The notes under the pieces are model-generated. The model ran no database searches. It was given only the letters and a program-made list of their open reading frames with translations, and was not told where the DNA came from. This document shows, piece by piece, positions 27,628 through 40,015 of a stretch of 64,000 nucleotides of DNA (position 1 is the first letter of the stretch; each line of letters starts with the position of its first letter). Made by a program: the position numbers and the translations under genes. The stretch comes from Caulobacter sp. BP25 (GTDB lineage Bacteria > Pseudomonadota > Alphaproteobacteria > Caulobacterales > Caulobacteraceae): the NCBI RefSeq assembly GCF_002737755.1, contig NZ_PEGH01000007.1, positions 1 to 64,000 of the forward strand, written 5' to 3'.

Positions 27628-27657
27628 AGGCGCGGTTCGAAAGAGCCGCGCCTTTTT
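27628..27657 (+). terminator. Rho-independent terminator of tig
   Basis: Stem AGGCGCGGTTC (27628-27638) with GAGCCGCGCCT (27643-27653), one G-T pair, loop GAAA, then TTTT. Confidence 0.85.
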
Positions 27658-27780
27658 CGTGTCCGGAGGTTTTCGCCCGCGCCTTGCAACCTGTTAAGCG
27701 CCACGCGATATGCGTTGTCGACGGCGCGTGGGGACTGATTCGTTTCGCGCGGCCAAGACACACGAAAAGGGTGATACCCC

Positions 27781-28413
27781 ATGATGTACGATCCGGTTTC
27801 GACGGCCATGAACCTCGTGCCGATGGTGGTCGAGCAGACCAGCCGCGGCGAACGCGCGTTCGACATCTTCTCGCGGCTGCTGAAGGAGCGGATCATCTTC
27901 CTGACCGGTCCGGTTGAGGATGGCATGGCTAGCCTGATCTGTGCGCAGCTTCTCTTCCTGGAGTCCGAGAACCCCAAGAAAGAGATCGCCATGTACATCA
28001 ACTCGCCGGGCGGCGTGGTGACGGCTGGTCTCGCGATCTACGACACCATGCAATACATTAAGAGCCCGGTCTCGACGGTGTGCATGGGCATGGCCGCCTC
28101 GATGGGCAGCCTCCTGCTCTGCGCCGGGGCCGCCGGTCAGCGCATCAGCCTCCCGAACGCCCGCATCATGGTCCACCAGCCGTCGGGCGGCTTCCGCGGT
28201 CAGGCCTCGGATATCGAGCGCCACGCCGAGGACATCATCAAAACCAAGCGTCGCCTGAACGAAATCTACGTCAAGCACTGCGGTCGGACCTATGAAGAGG
28301 TCGAGCGCACGCTGGACCGCGACCACTTCATGAGCGCGGACGAAGCCAAGGCCTGGGGCCTGGTCGACCACGTCTATGACAGCCGCGAAGCGGCGGAGGC
28401 CGGCGCCGAATAG
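27781..28413 (+). CDS. clpP: ATP-dependent Clp protease proteolytic subunit
   Basis: The tetradecameric serine protease core that works with ClpX (and ClpA) and in Caulobacter degrades cell-cycle regulators such as CtrA. It has 210 aa, or 209 if the second ATG at 27784 is used. Numbering from the first Met, the catalytic Ser107 is in [11 protein letters not shown], His132 in [10 protein letters not shown] and Asp181 in [12 protein letters not shown]. There is no long propeptide. It is separated from tig by a terminator and a 123-bp spacer holding its promoter, and from cicA by a strong terminator. clpX is not in the same operon, being about 1.1 kb downstream behind the opposing cicA. Confidence 0.97.
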   Translation: MMYDPVSTAMNLVPMVVEQTSRGERAFDIFSRLLKERIIFLTGPVEDGMASLICAQLLFLESENPKKEIAMYINSPGGVVTAGLAIYDTMQYIKSPVSTVCMGMAASMGSLLLCAGAAGQRISLPNARIMVHQPSGGFRGQASDIERHAEDIIKTKRRLNEIYVKHCGRTYEEVERTLDRDHFMSADEAKAWGLVDHVYDSREAAEAGAE

Positions 28414-28435
28414 GCGTCTCTCTCCTCAAACGAAG

Positions 28436-28466
28436 AGCCGCTGATCCTTCGATCAGCGGCTTTTTT
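28436..28466 (+). terminator. Rho-independent terminator of clpP
   Basis: An 11-bp perfect stem AGCCGCTGATC (28436-28446)/GATCAGCGGCT (28451-28461), loop CTTC, T6 tract. It separates clpP from the convergent cicA, for which it may also serve. Confidence 0.92.
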
Positions 28467-28493
28467 CTTGTCCTAAGACTGCGACTAATCGGC

Positions 28494-29168
28494 TCAGGTG
28501 ATCGGCTTGCCCCGGAAGATTCGGTAGCCCTTCTCGTCGGCTATCGCGAGCATTTCAGTGTCGCCCGAGGTGTCGCCATAGGCGGCCGTCAGATGGACAT
28601 CTGGCCCGAAGACCTCACGCAGCCGGACGACCTTCTCCTTGGCGCGGCAGTTGGCGCCGTCGAGTCCGCCAAGGATGCGGCCATCCTCTGAACACATCAG
28701 TCGCGTGCCGATCAGGACGTCGGCTCCCAGGCCTCGAGCGAAGGGCGCCACCGTGATCTCGGGTGAGGCCGTGACGATCGCGATCCGCGCGCCTTTGGCG
28801 CGCCAGGCGCGCCAGACCGCCACGGCGTCCGGGCGCAGCAGGGAGGGGGCGAAGGCCTGCGCGAAGGCCCGCGCGTCGGCCTCGATCTCGGCGACAGTCG
28901 CGCCTTTCATAAACTCGCGAACCGCGGCCGCCTTGAGCTTGCCGCGATTGCGGTCGAAGACGTAGGTCAGCAAGGCGGGGGTCAGGCGCAACACACCGCG
29001 CGTCCAACGCCGAGGTCCGGCGCGCCATTTCAGGAACGCGTTGAAGCTGTCCTTGACCGTCAGGGTGCCGTCGAAGTCGAACGCGACCAACGCTCGCTCG
29101 TGACCCATTTCGCCGGTCATCGGGCGCGAGGCGCTTAACCCCTTCGACATCAACGAACGCTTGGCCAT
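28494..29168 (-). CDS. cicA: CicA, HAD-superfamily phosphohydrolase
   Basis: A 224-aa haloacid-dehalogenase-type phosphatase/phosphotransferase. The start at ATG 29168 is supported by GGAAGG just upstream; a reading from 29267 lacks this. HAD motif I is VAFDFDGTLTVKD with the nucleophile Asp. Motif II is IVTASPEIT, and motif III is AAYGDTSGDTEML. Its position between clpP and clpX, on the opposite strand, is the distinctive Caulobacter arrangement of cicA. From literature memory, the dose of that gene affects growth and morphology. The physiological substrate is not known. It resembles SerB-like and HAD-IB phosphatases, so a phospholipid or phosphoserine-like substrate is possible. Confidence 0.88.
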   Translation of the reverse strand: MAKRSLMSKGLSASRPMTGEMGHERALVAFDFDGTLTVKDSFNAFLKWRAGPRRWTRGVLRLTPALLTYVFDRNRGKLKAAAVREFMKGATVAEIEADARAFAQAFAPSLLRPDAVAVWRAWRAKGARIAIVTASPEITVAPFARGLGADVLIGTRLMCSEDGRILGGLDGANCRAKEKVVRLREVFGPDVHLTAAYGDTSGDTEMLAIADEKGYRIFRGKPIT

Positions 29169-29505
29169 CAACCTTCCATGCCGTTGCGCGGCGCGCTTCG
29201 GTTCCACACGATTCCACCCTCTGTAATAAGGGCTTCGGCGGGTGGCGGTAAGGCCAAACACGCGCAACGCTTGCGCCCGAGCGCCAATCGCCCAATTTAG
29301 ATGGCGAGGTCATGACACGATCGGCCGCGTTGAAGCGTTTGAGGCGGGAAAGGCGCCGCCAAGGCTTGTGAAGCGCGCCCGGATCGGGGAATGTCAAGGA
29401 TTAGACAACTCCCGGCGTATATCCTGGCTGCTTCGGTGGCGGCTTATGCGCTCGGAGGGGCGTCTCGGCGTTAAGCCGTATGTCGCCATAGTGTGAGAAG
29501 CGATC
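29169..29505. promoter_or_regulatory. 337-bp divergent promoter region, cicA/clpX
   Basis: No gene is seen. It must hold the outward promoters of cicA (left) and clpX (right). I could not fix -35/-10 pairs with confidence. A 60-70 bp stretch before clpX (about 29430-29500) contains no obvious hairpin, and the clpX start is preceded by a weak GAGAAG-type ribosome-binding site. Confidence 0.5.
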
Positions 29506-30768
29506 ATGACGAAAGCCGCGAGCGGCGACACGAAAAGCACTCTCTACTGTTCTTTCTGCGGAAAGAGCCAGCATGAGGTGCGCAAGCTCATCGCGGGACC
29601 GACGGTGTTCATTTGTGATGAATGCGTCGAGCTCTGCATGGACATCATCCGCGAAGAGCACAAGATCGCCTTCGTGAAGTCTAAGGACGGCGTGCCCACG
29701 CCGCGCGAAATCTGCGAAGTCCTGGACGACTACGTAATCGGGCAAGGCCACGCGAAGAAGGTCCTCGCTGTCGCCGTCCACAATCACTACAAGCGCCTCA
29801 ACCACGCTTCGAAGAACAACGACGTCGAACTGGCCAAGTCGAACATCCTGCTGGTCGGTCCGACCGGTACGGGTAAGACCCTGCTGGCCCAGACCCTGGC
29901 TCGAATCATCGACGTGCCGTTCACGATGGCCGACGCCACGACGCTGACCGAAGCTGGTTACGTCGGCGAGGACGTCGAGAACATCGTGCTGAAGCTGCTG
30001 CAAGCCGCCGACTACAACGTCGAGCGCGCCCAGCGCGGCATCGTCTATATCGACGAAATCGACAAGATCAGCCGCAAGTCCGACAACCCGTCGATCACCC
30101 GCGACGTGTCGGGTGAGGGCGTGCAGCAAGCTCTGCTGAAGATCATGGAAGGCACCGTCGCCTCCGTGCCGCCGCAAGGCGGGCGCAAGCATCCGCAGCA
30201 GGAGTTCCTGCAGGTCGATACGACGAACATCCTGTTCATCTGCGGCGGCGCCTTCGCCGGGCTTGAGAAGATCATCTCGGCGCGCGGCGCGGCCAAGTCG
30301 ATCGGCTTTGGCGCCAAGGTCACCGATCCGGAAGAGCGCCGGACTGGCGAGATCCTGCGGAACGTCGAACCCGACGATCTGCAGCGCTTCGGTCTGATCC
30401 CGGAATTCATCGGCCGTCTGCCGGTGGTCGCGACCCTGGAGGACCTCGACGAGGCCGCCCTGGTCAAGATCCTGACCGAGCCGAAGAACGCCTTCGTCAA
30501 GCAGTACCAGCGCCTGTTCGAGATGGAGAACATCGGCCTGACCTTCACCGAGGACGCCCTGCATCAGGTCGCCAAGAAGGCCATCGCCCGCAAGACCGGC
30601 GCGCGCGGCTTGCGTTCGATCATGGAAGGCATCCTGCTGGAGACCATGTTCGAGTTGCCCAACTATGAGGGCGTCGAGGAAGTGGTGGTCAATGCCGAGG
30701 TCGTCGAAGGCCGGGCTCAGCCGCTACTGATCTACGCGGAAAAGAAGGGCGGCGCGGCCTCGGCCTGA
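29506..30768 (+). CDS. clpX: ATP-dependent Clp protease ATP-binding subunit ClpX
   Basis: The AAA+ unfoldase that feeds substrates to ClpP. 420 aa. The N-terminal zinc-binding domain uses Cys15, Cys18, Cys37 and Cys40 ([19 protein letters not shown]) for adaptor and substrate binding. Walker A is GPTGTGKT (118-125), Walker [11 protein letters not shown], pore loop GYVGED, and the RKH-type loop lies in the [17 protein letters not shown] region. An IGF-type ClpP-docking loop is visible as KSIGFGAKV. ClpXP is essential for cell-cycle progression in Caulobacter. It is transcribed alone from the region shared with cicA. Confidence 0.98.
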   Translation: MTKAASGDTKSTLYCSFCGKSQHEVRKLIAGPTVFICDECVELCMDIIREEHKIAFVKSKDGVPTPREICEVLDDYVIGQGHAKKVLAVAVHNHYKRLNHASKNNDVELAKSNILLVGPTGTGKTLLAQTLARIIDVPFTMADATTLTEAGYVGEDVENIVLKLLQAADYNVERAQRGIVYIDEIDKISRKSDNPSITRDVSGEGVQQALLKIMEGTVASVPPQGGRKHPQQEFLQVDTTNILFICGGAFAGLEKIISARGAAKSIGFGAKVTDPEERRTGEILRNVEPDDLQRFGLIPEFIGRLPVVATLEDLDEAALVKILTEPKNAFVKQYQRLFEMENIGLTFTEDALHQVAKKAIARKTGARGLRSIMEGILLETMFELPNYEGVEEVVVNAEVVEGRAQPLLIYAEKKGGAASA

Positions 30769-30792
30769 TCGCTCTCTGACTACGATATGAGC

Positions 30793-30827
30793 AACGCGCC
30801 TGTAGTGATGCGGGCGCGTTTCTCTTT
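30793..30827 (+). terminator. Probable terminator of clpX
   Basis: Stem AACGCGCC (30793-30800)/GGCGCGTT (30813-30820) with a 12-nt loop, followed by TCTCTTT, 24 bp after the clpX stop codon. Confidence 0.65.
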
Positions 30828-30906
30828 ATGTCGATGCACTCCATGGGTGCATTGACGTCGCTCTCGCCTTAATGAACCCTGTTCTTCGAGATGGCCGAGG
30901 AGCGCT

Positions 30907-32709
30907 ATGGAGACGTTCGAGGTCGAGGGGCGCGCCTTGCATGGCCAGTTTTTGCCGGGCGAAGGTCAAGGCGATACCCTGATCGTGCTGGCGCATGGCT
31001 GGAATGCAACCGGCGCCAAGATGCTTTCCATGTCGGAAGAGGCGAGGCGGCTGGAGCCGACCGCCGACCAGTTCATCGCCGAGCTGGGCAGTGGCCTGCT
31101 CAGCTTCGCTAAGCCTCTTCAGGTCGCCAAGCGGCTTGCGATCGACATCGCCTGCCTGGATCGCGCACATGGCTATTCCAAGATCGTGATCGTGGGGCAC
31201 AGCGCCGGCGCCTTGGTCGCTCGCGCGGCCTGGCTTCGGGCTGCCGGGGCGCGGGAGCGCGGTGATATCGGAAGGCGACTGCACCCTTGGGCGGACAAGG
31301 TCGAACGCATCGTCCTAATGGCTGCGATCAATCGCGGATGGTCGGACAGTGTCGCGATAAGCCCCCTCCAGAGGCTGCTGTTTGCTGCGCTGGCGGTCTG
31401 GGAGTTCTTCACCTACGGCCTGCTTCAGCGATGGATCGGAACGACCGGCTACATCCTGGAGATGCGTCGCGGCGCGCCGTTCATCACCGGCCTGCGGCTC
31501 AAGTGGTTGGCCATGGCGAAGCATCGAAAGCTGCCGCTGGTGGTGCAGGTCCTGGGCACGATTGACGACATCGTGTCGCCCAAGGACAATGTCGATCTGA
31601 TCGCTGGTGACGATTTCATCTACCTTGAGGCGCCGCAATCGGGCCACGCCTCGATGATCCGGCTAGACGAGCCGGTCGTAGGGGAGGAGCGTAAGAGAAT
31701 ATTCGCCCTCGCCCTCACCGGGGATTCCGCAGCCCTCAAGAGGAAAGATCGCGCCGACGAGGTGGCCGACAACCTGAGCGACGGACTGGACGATTTTGAC
31801 GAGGAGCTGGCCGACGCCGCTGACAAGCGAGAGAAAGTCAGGCGCGTCGTCTTCGTGATCCACGGCATACGTGACTACGGCTTCTGGACGAAGAAGATCG
31901 CCGGGCGGGCGAAGAAGTTGGGTGGCGGACAGACGCAGTGCCGGACCGTGACGTCTAGCTATGGCTTCTTTCCGATGGGCCCGTTCGTTTTCAAGGCTCT
32001 GCGTCGCCGCCGTGTCGAATGGCTGATGGACCAGTATGTTCGCGCCAGAGCGCTCTATCCGTAAGCAGTGTTCTCCTACATGGGGCACAGCAATGGCACG
32101 GCGCTGCTGGCCGGAGCGATGACCCTCTCTCCCGCAATCCGCTTCGATCGCCTGGTCTTCGCCGGCAGCGTGGTGCGGCGTGACTATGAATGGAAAACCT
32201 TCCTCGATCGAGGGCAGGTGGATGGCGTGATGAACTATGTCGCGACCAACGACTACATCGTCGCCGCTTTTCCCAAGTTCATCCAGTGGCTGCCTTACGC
32301 AGACTTGGGATCGGCAGGGTTCGATGGTTTCGATGGCTTCAAGCCTTTCAATGGCAGCAGGGCCAACGACAGCAAAAACCTTGAGGAGGTCAAATTCGCG
32401 CGCGGCGGACATGGCGCGGCGCTTCGGGAGGCGTTCTGGAATCAGGCCGCCGGGTTCTTGGTCCGCAAGCCTGTCGAACTCATCGTCAGCCCGACCGAAG
32501 TCAGCGCCAAGCGCGATTGGCCGCTGCGGTTGGCGAATGGGATCCTGTCCCGGACCGCCGTGCCGTTCATCCTGTTCGTCATCGGCGTGATCGGCGCAGG
32601 CATCTTGTTCGGACTGTCTTGTGTGTGGCCTTGCACGCCAGCCTGGGCCGTGGCCTTGCTGTTTCTCGCCTATGTCGGGATCGTGAAGATGGTCCTCACC
32701 CGCCTTTAG
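30907..32709 (+). pseudogene. Double alpha/beta-hydrolase gene interrupted by an in-frame TAA
   Basis: A single 600-codon reading frame is broken only by TAA at 32062-32064 (codon 386). The first half is an alpha/beta hydrolase with nucleophile elbow GHSAG (Ser99) after LIVLAHGWN. The second half starts VVFVIHGIRDYGFW before the stop and continues with VFSYMGHSNGTALL after it, where Ser395 sits in the second elbow GHSNG. A C-terminal membrane hairpin (FILFVIGVIGAGILFG, WAVALLFLAYVGIVK) ends the protein. Both sides of the stop keep frame and homology, so it was one gene. The two pieces could be expressed separately (GTG at 32068), but a nonsense mutation or base-call error is simpler. Confidence 0.8.
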
Positions 32710-33061
32710 GCGCACCTTTTTCGTGGATAAACCGGCTTCGTAAACCTCTTGGACGGCCGGTGGGGCTTTCGCGCCACGCAAAGCTTGGGCGAGCGAAAGT
32801 CCTCTTCCCGACAGTCTTTAGGCGAACTTGCCCGCTATAGAGCCAAGCGGGGTATATCCACTTCAACTTGACCGGACATGCGCGACCTGTTGCCGCTGTG
32901 AGGCGAGTAAGCTTGAACCCGGTTGTAAAACGTCCACATAAATAACGACATTCCGCCCAGTCCAGGGCGGACGGGTCGATCGACTCAGGCGCATCGTCTG
33001 ACGTGACGGCGGCCCGCATGGCCAAGGCGCTTCCTCCGCCGCGGCCGGGAGTATTGAGCAC
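32710..33061. promoter_or_regulatory. 352-bp lon upstream region
   Basis: No gene. It contains the lon promoter(s), including the heat-shock-like element listed at 32912-32940. The part next to lon (33020-33060) is GC-rich and lacks an obvious strong ribosome-binding site. Confidence 0.5.
32912..32940 (+). promoter_or_regulatory. Possible sigma-32 (heat-shock) promoter of lon
   Basis: CTTGAA at 32912-32917 followed, after 16 bp, by CCACATA (32934-32940) resembles the sigma-32 pattern CTTGAA with CCCCAT-like -10, about 120 bp before the lon start. lon is a heat-shock gene in Caulobacter and most bacteria. The match is incomplete, so this is a suggestion. Confidence 0.35.
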
Positions 33062-35460
<2,399 letters not shown>

Positions 35461-35486
35461 GCGTAACTTATTGATGATAACTTATA

Positions 35487-35509
35487 CGGCGCGGGAGTTT
35501 CCCGCGCCG
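35487..35509 (+). terminator. Probable terminator of lon
   Basis: Stem CGGCGCGGGA (35487-35496)/TCCCGCGCCG (35500-35509) with a GTT loop. It lies 26 bp after the lon stop codon and is followed by CTCTCGTTT rather than a clean T-run. Confidence 0.65.
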
Positions 35510-35603
35510 CTCTCGTTTGACGAGGCATTTTCTGCCGCCATAATCCCGAGCGAGCTCAGCGCCGTAAGCAAAAACACGTCGCAGCTCAGGCTGGGAGAAA
35601 CAC

Positions 35604-35882
35604 ATGACCACAAAAGCCGAACTCGTCACGGCGATCGCCGAGAAGGCGGGCATCAACAAGAACCAAGCCAAGGACGCGCTGGAAGCCTTCATCGACGCCG
35701 TCACCGACTCTCTCAAGTCGGGCCAGGACGTGCGCCTGGTCGGTTTCGGCACGTTCAAGGCCGTGACCCGCGCAGCGGGCACGGCTCGAAATCCGCGGAC
35801 GGGGGAGACGGTCAATCGTCCCGCGTCGAAGACCGCGCGTTTCCAGGTCGGCGAAGGCCTCAAGTCGTCTCTGAACGGCTGA
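35604..35882 (+). CDS. hup: DNA-binding protein HU
   Basis: A small basic nucleoid protein that bends DNA and helps compaction. 92 aa beginning MTTKAELVTAIAEKAG, with the HU/IHF signature VGFGTFKAVTRAAGTARNPRTGE and the beta-arm Pro in TVNRPASKTARF. It is located after lon and before tRNA-Val, as in many bacteria where the HU gene follows lon. The short upstream spacer (35510-35603) carries its own promoter and GGGAGAAAC before ATG. Confidence 0.95.
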   Translation: MTTKAELVTAIAEKAGINKNQAKDALEAFIDAVTDSLKSGQDVRLVGFGTFKAVTRAAGTARNPRTGETVNRPASKTARFQVGEGLKSSLNG

Positions 35883-35993
35883 TCCAGTTTCCGCTTAAAG
35901 GGAAGGCGGGGCGTCGCGGGGGCTGACGTTCCGCCTTTCGTATTTCAGGCTTTGCCTGGTCGCGCGCGCCCGCTAGAAGCGGCAGCTTCGGAA

Positions 35994-36068
35994 GGGCAGT
36001 TAGCTCAGCGGTAGAGCGTCTCGTTTACACCGAGAGGGTCGGGGGTTCGATCCCCTCACTGCCCACCA
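35994..36068 (+). tRNA. tRNA-Val (anticodon TAC)
   Basis: 75 nt including encoded CCA. The acceptor GGGCAGT (35994-36000) pairs with ACTGCCC (36058-36064). D-arm AGCTCAGCGGTAGAGC, anticodon stem TCTCG/CGAGA around TTTACAC (anticodon TAC), T-arm GGTTCGATCC. Confidence 0.96.
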
Positions 36069-36123
36069 CTTTCGCCATTGATCTTTCCCAGCGCGTCCGC
36101 AGGGAAGTCGAGTTATGCCTAGT

Positions 36124-36149
36124 CGAGGCTTCAGGCGGTCCAAGCCTCG
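36124..36149 (+). terminator. Hairpin after tRNA-Val, possible terminator
   Basis: Inverted repeat CGAGGCTT (36124-36131)/AAGCCTCG (36142-36149) with a 10-nt loop, then CCCGAAAAACG. There is no T-run, so termination is uncertain; it precedes the glycosyltransferase gene by about 100 bp. Confidence 0.4.
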
Positions 36150-36250
36150 CCCGAAAAACGTCCGGGCGCGGCGAGGAACCCCAGCTGTCGCAAAACCTTT
36201 ATCAATCCGAGGCCGAATGGGGAGGCCCGGTTTAACGATGAGGATTCGGC

Positions 36251-37459
36251 GTGACGGATACGAGAACGGATCGGCCGTTCGGCCTCAGTAGTTTTTCCGC
36301 CGAGATCGCCCCGCCGCGCGACACGGTCCGCCTCGTCGACACAACCATGCTCTACGCGCCGCGCAGTGGTGGCGTGCGTCGCTATCTTTCTTCCAAGCGC
36401 GCTTGGTTAGCCGCCAATCGGCCGGGCGTGCGACATACCCTCGTGGTGCCTGGCGCGCGCGACTCCTATGACGGCGATGGGCGGGTCTCGATTTACGCGG
36501 CGCCACTGCCGTTTGGGGCGGGCTATCGCTGGCCTGTCGTCAAGGCGGCTTGGATGGAGCGGCTGGTCCGGCAGCGTCCCGACATTATCGAAGCGGGTGA
36601 TCCCTACACGCCCGGCTTGGCGGCCTTGAGGGCGGGCGATGCGTTGGGCGTCCCCGTCGTCGGCTTTTGTCACACCGATCTTGGGAAATTGGCGGCTCTG
36701 CATATCGGCGAATGGGCCGAAAAGCCGGTTCAGAAGCGTTGGGCTGCGGTCTATCGACAGTTCGATCAGGCCGTAGCGCCGAGCCGCTTCATCGCGGGGC
36801 GCTTGATCGAGGCGGGCGTCCACAACGCCATCGGCCTACCGCTTGGCGTTGATACCGAGCTGTTCCACCCTGGACGGGCGGATCGCGAAGCCCTGCGCCG
36901 ACGGCTCGGCGTGTCGCCCGACGAGAAGCTGCTGGTTTTCGCTGGCCGCCCCGCCCGAGAGAAGCGCCTCGATATCCTAGTCGGCGCCGTCGAGCGGCTC
37001 GGCGCCCCCTATAAGCTGCTGTTCGTCGGCGCCGGTGGTGGCGCGCCTGCCAGCGATCGTACGATCAGTATCGACTATGTGCGCGAGCCCGTTGAGCTGG
37101 CGCGTATCCTGGCCAGTTGCGACGCCTTCGTCCACGCCAACGACAACGAGCCTTTCGGCCTCATCGTGTTGGAGGCGATGGCGTGCGGCCTACCCGTGAT
37201 CGGTGTCGCTGCTGGTGGCGTGGCAGAATCGGTCGATGAGTCCGTCGGACAATTGGCCGGGCGCTCAGAGGCGGCCGTTTTCGCCGAGGCGGTCGAGGCT
37301 CTGTTCTCGCGCGACATTGCTGCGGTGGGCGCCGCTGCGCGCCGGCGCGCCGTTGAGCGTCATGGCTGGGACGCCGTCTTCCGGCAGCTCTGTTTCATCT
37401 ATGGCGGGCTAACGGGACGCGCGGCCTTCGATGGCCTGTCCCAAGTGCGCGGACATTAG
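36251..37459 (+). CDS. Glycosyltransferase, GT4-like (group 1)
   Basis: A 402-aa GT-B fold enzyme, probably cytoplasmic or peripheral at the inner membrane, that transfers a sugar from a nucleotide donor. The N-terminal acceptor domain shows the Gly-rich loop MLYAPRSGGVRRYLSS. The C-terminal donor domain begins LLVFAGRPAREKRLDIL and contains EPFGLIVLEAMACGLPVIG, the E(x7)E motif of GT4 enzymes. The start is GTG 36251 with GAGGATTC upstream. It is isolated, with no polysaccharide cluster, so the acceptor is unknown; a phosphatidylinositol-mannosyl- or 1,2-diacylglycerol-type transferase is conceivable. It is convergent with the next gene, with 7 bp between stops. Confidence 0.88.
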   Translation: MTDTRTDRPFGLSSFSAEIAPPRDTVRLVDTTMLYAPRSGGVRRYLSSKRAWLAANRPGVRHTLVVPGARDSYDGDGRVSIYAAPLPFGAGYRWPVVKAAWMERLVRQRPDIIEAGDPYTPGLAALRAGDALGVPVVGFCHTDLGKLAALHIGEWAEKPVQKRWAAVYRQFDQAVAPSRFIAGRLIEAGVHNAIGLPLGVDTELFHPGRADREALRRRLGVSPDEKLLVFAGRPAREKRLDILVGAVERLGAPYKLLFVGAGGGAPASDRTISIDYVREPVELARILASCDAFVHANDNEPFGLIVLEAMACGLPVIGVAAGGVAESVDESVGQLAGRSEAAVFAEAVEALFSRDIAAVGAAARRRAVERHGWDAVFRQLCFIYGGLTGRAAFDGLSQVRGH

Positions 37460-37466
37460 GTCAGCG

Positions 37467-38456
37467 TCAGCCGCGCAGCTCCGCCATGATTTCATAACTG
37501 CGTTTGCGCGCCCCGTGGTCGAAGATCTGCGAGGCCGCCATCAGTTCGTTCGCGCCGGTCAGGTCCAGCACTTGCTCGATCTTTCGCCTCACCGTGTCGG
37601 GCGACCCGATCGCTGAGTACTGGAAGGTGTGGTCCAGGCCCGCGAGTTCGGAGGGCGATGCGTGTTCGCGGATGTCGTCGACAGGGGGAGGCAGAAGCCC
37701 GGGCCGGCCGCGACGCAAGGCTAGGAATTGCTGCTGGGTCGAGGTGGCCAGACGGAGTGCTTCCTTGTCGTTATCCGCCGCGCACACGCCGATGCAGACC
37801 ATGGCGTAGGGTTTTTCCAATGCCTCCGAAGGCTTGAAGTGGCGACGATAGAGGAGAAGGGCGTCCAGCAGGGCGTCGGGTGCGAAGTGGGCGGCAAAGG
37901 CGTAGGGCAGGCCAAGCGCGGCGGCCAGCTGCGCTCCCCAAGTCGAGGAGCCCAGAATCCAGATCGGGACGTCCTGACCTTCGCCGGGGACGGCTCTGAC
38001 AGCCTGGTCGGCCAACGCCGGTTTGAACCACTGCTGCAGTTCGACGACGTCCTGCGCGAACGAATCGACCGCACCGGCGTAGCGGCGTAGAGCCCGCATG
38101 GTCGCCTGATCCGTTCCTGGCGCGCGTCCTAGGCCTAGGTCGATGCGGCCAGGATAGAGGGCGTTCAATGTTCCGAACTGCTCTGCGACCATCAGGGGCG
38201 CGTGGTTCGGCAGCATCACGCCGCCGGAGCCGACTCGAATCGTCGAGGTGCCGCCGACCACGTGGCCGATGACCACGGCCGTCGCCGCGCTGGCGATGCC
38301 TGACATATTGTGATGTTCCGCCAGCCAGTAGCGATGGAAGCCAAGGCGCTCGCCGTGCTGTGCCAAATCCAGGCTGTTGTGGAGAGCCTCTCCGACGTTG
38401 GTTCCTTGCGGAACGGGCGCCAAGTCGAGGATAGAAAAGGGAGGATACGCGGCCAT
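37467..38456 (-). CDS. Luciferase-like flavin-dependent oxidoreductase (LLM class)
   Basis: A 329-aa TIM-barrel flavoprotein of the bacterial-luciferase/F420 superfamily. The start is taken as ATG 38456, immediately inside an apparent TTG start at 38459. Typical group motifs are [50 protein letters not shown] and [17 protein letters not shown], as in the YhbW/MsnO8-like subgroup that lacks a partner subunit. It probably uses FMNH2 to oxidise a small substrate that is not identifiable here. It lies between a convergent glycosyltransferase and the tRNA-Asp pair. Confidence 0.9.
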   Translation of the reverse strand: MAAYPPFSILDLAPVPQGTNVGEALHNSLDLAQHGERLGFHRYWLAEHHNMSGIASAATAVVIGHVVGGTSTIRVGSGGVMLPNHAPLMVAEQFGTLNALYPGRIDLGLGRAPGTDQATMRALRRYAGAVDSFAQDVVELQQWFKPALADQAVRAVPGEGQDVPIWILGSSTWGAQLAAALGLPYAFAAHFAPDALLDALLLYRRHFKPSEALEKPYAMVCIGVCAADNDKEALRLATSTQQQFLALRRGRPGLLPPPVDDIREHASPSELAGLDHTFQYSAIGSPDTVRRKIEQVLDLTGANELMAASQIFDHGARKRSYEIMAELRG

Positions 38457-38534
38457 CAAAGCTAGATGGCGCGTAACGCCCGCAACTCAAGGCGCTGCGA
38501 GAGCTTCTCATGATGTGCGGGAGCCACCGGACGG

Positions 38535-38611
<77 letters not shown>

Positions 38612-38677
38612 GTCGTGCGCCAAGGCGCGACGGTCGTCCGTAGACCGAGAGGAGGGTGCTTTCCATCCCAGAAAGGG

Positions 38678-38754
<77 letters not shown>

Positions 38755-39068
38755 ATAACCCTTCGCCGAGGCGAAAGTGCGACCCGCCGATCGGCGAGGC
38801 GCGTCTGATATGTCGCTCGAAGACTCGTGTCAACGGCCATATCGACGAAGCGACAAAACGCGTGTGGAGAGCTGGCGCGTTCGCTGGTTTAAATAGGCCT
38901 CAAGGCGCAGGTGAAGGCCTTTGCAGGCGAGGATCGCGCGTCCAAGCGTTGGTGAACCGCCGTTAGGTAAACTGCCTCTAGTTGCGATCGTTTCTCAATG
39001 TGTTCCGGGGTGTTTGAAGCCGTTGCGACAGTGGGCTACAACCCGCTCGATTCAAGCCAAGGCCTGTC
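38755..39068. promoter_or_regulatory. 314-bp region upstream of nuoA
   Basis: No gene. It carries the promoter of the tRNA-Asp pair (leftward) and that of the complex I operon (rightward). I could not identify a specific sigma-factor motif or operator by eye. The ATG of nuoA at 39069 is preceded by AAGGCCTGTC. Confidence 0.5.
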
Positions 39069-39446
39069 ATGACCGCCTTCCTTCTTCAGTACCTGCCGAT
39101 CGTGATCTTCCTAGGGATCGCGGCGGCCATCGGGATCGTTTTCCTCCTGGCCGCGGCCGTGCTCGCGCCCAAGGCGCCCGACCCGGAAAAGCTGTCCGCG
39201 TACGAATGCGGCTTCAACGCCTTCGACGACGCGCGCATGAAGTTCGACGTCCGGTTCTATCTGGTGTCGATCCTGTTCATCATCTTCGACCTGGAAGTGG
39301 CGTTCCTGTTCCCGTGGGCGGTGACGCTGATGAAACTGCCGCATGACGTAGCCCAGTTCGCATTCTGGTCGATGATGACCTTCCTGGGCGTTCTGACCGT
39401 TGGCTTTATCTATGAATGGAAGAAGGGCGCCCTCGAATGGGAGTGA
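39069..39446 (+). CDS. nuoA: NADH-quinone oxidoreductase subunit A
   Basis: A membrane subunit of complex I (proton-pumping NADH dehydrogenase). 125 aa with three membrane helices: residues about 5-35, 65-85 ([19 protein letters not shown]) and 95-115. The conserved [19 protein letters not shown] loop, containing the quinone-site Cys, lies between helices 1 and 2. It is first in the operon; the 3' end overlaps the nuoB start by 10 bp. Confidence 0.96.
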   Translation: MTAFLLQYLPIVIFLGIAAAIGIVFLLAAAVLAPKAPDPEKLSAYECGFNAFDDARMKFDVRFYLVSILFIIFDLEVAFLFPWAVTLMKLPHDVAQFAFWSMMTFLGVLTVGFIYEWKKGALEWE

Positions 39447-40015
39447 TCGTTCCCGCCACCTCGCCGGTTCCGGCGCTTTCGGGCGGCCGTTCCACGGTCG
39501 AGGGCTATGACCCCAAGCTGCACGACCCGTTCTTTGACGGCGTGTCGCAGCAACTGGCCGACAAGGGCTTTATCACGGCCGCCGCCGACGACCTGATCAC
39601 CTGGGCCCGCACGGGCTCGCTGATGTGGATGACGTTCGGTCTGGCCTGTTGCGCGGTCGAGATGATGCACTCGGCCATGCCGCGCTATGACCTGGAGCGC
39701 TATGGCTTCGCGCCGCGCGCCAGCCCGCGTCAGTCGGACGTGATGATCGTCGCCGGCACCCTGACCAACAAGATGGCTCCGGCTCTGCGCAAGGTCTATG
39801 ACCAGATGCCTGAGCCGCGTTACGTCATCTCGATGGGCAGCTGCGCCAATGGCGGCGGCTACTACTATTACAGCTACAGCGTCGTGCGCGGCTGCGACCG
39901 CGTCGTGCCGATCGACATCTACGTGCCGGGCTGCCCGCCCACGGCCGAGGCGTTGGTCTACGGCGTTCTGCAGCTGCAGAAGAAGATTCGTCGTACGGGG
40001 ACGATCGAGCGATGA
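39437..40015 (+). CDS. nuoB: NADH-quinone oxidoreductase subunit B
   Basis: A peripheral arm subunit that carries iron-sulfur cluster N2, the last electron donor before quinone. The start is ATG 39437, inside the nuoA 3' end, giving 192 aa. The cluster Cys residues are visible in [26 protein letters not shown] and [17 protein letters not shown]. The N-terminal 30 residues are variable and Pro-rich. It overlaps nuoC by ATGA. Confidence 0.96.
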   Translation: MGVIVPATSPVPALSGGRSTVEGYDPKLHDPFFDGVSQQLADKGFITAAADDLITWARTGSLMWMTFGLACCAVEMMHSAMPRYDLERYGFAPRASPRQSDVMIVAGTLTNKMAPALRKVYDQMPEPRYVISMGSCANGGGYYYYSYSVVRGCDRVVPIDIYVPGCPPTAEALVYGVLQLQKKIRRTGTIER

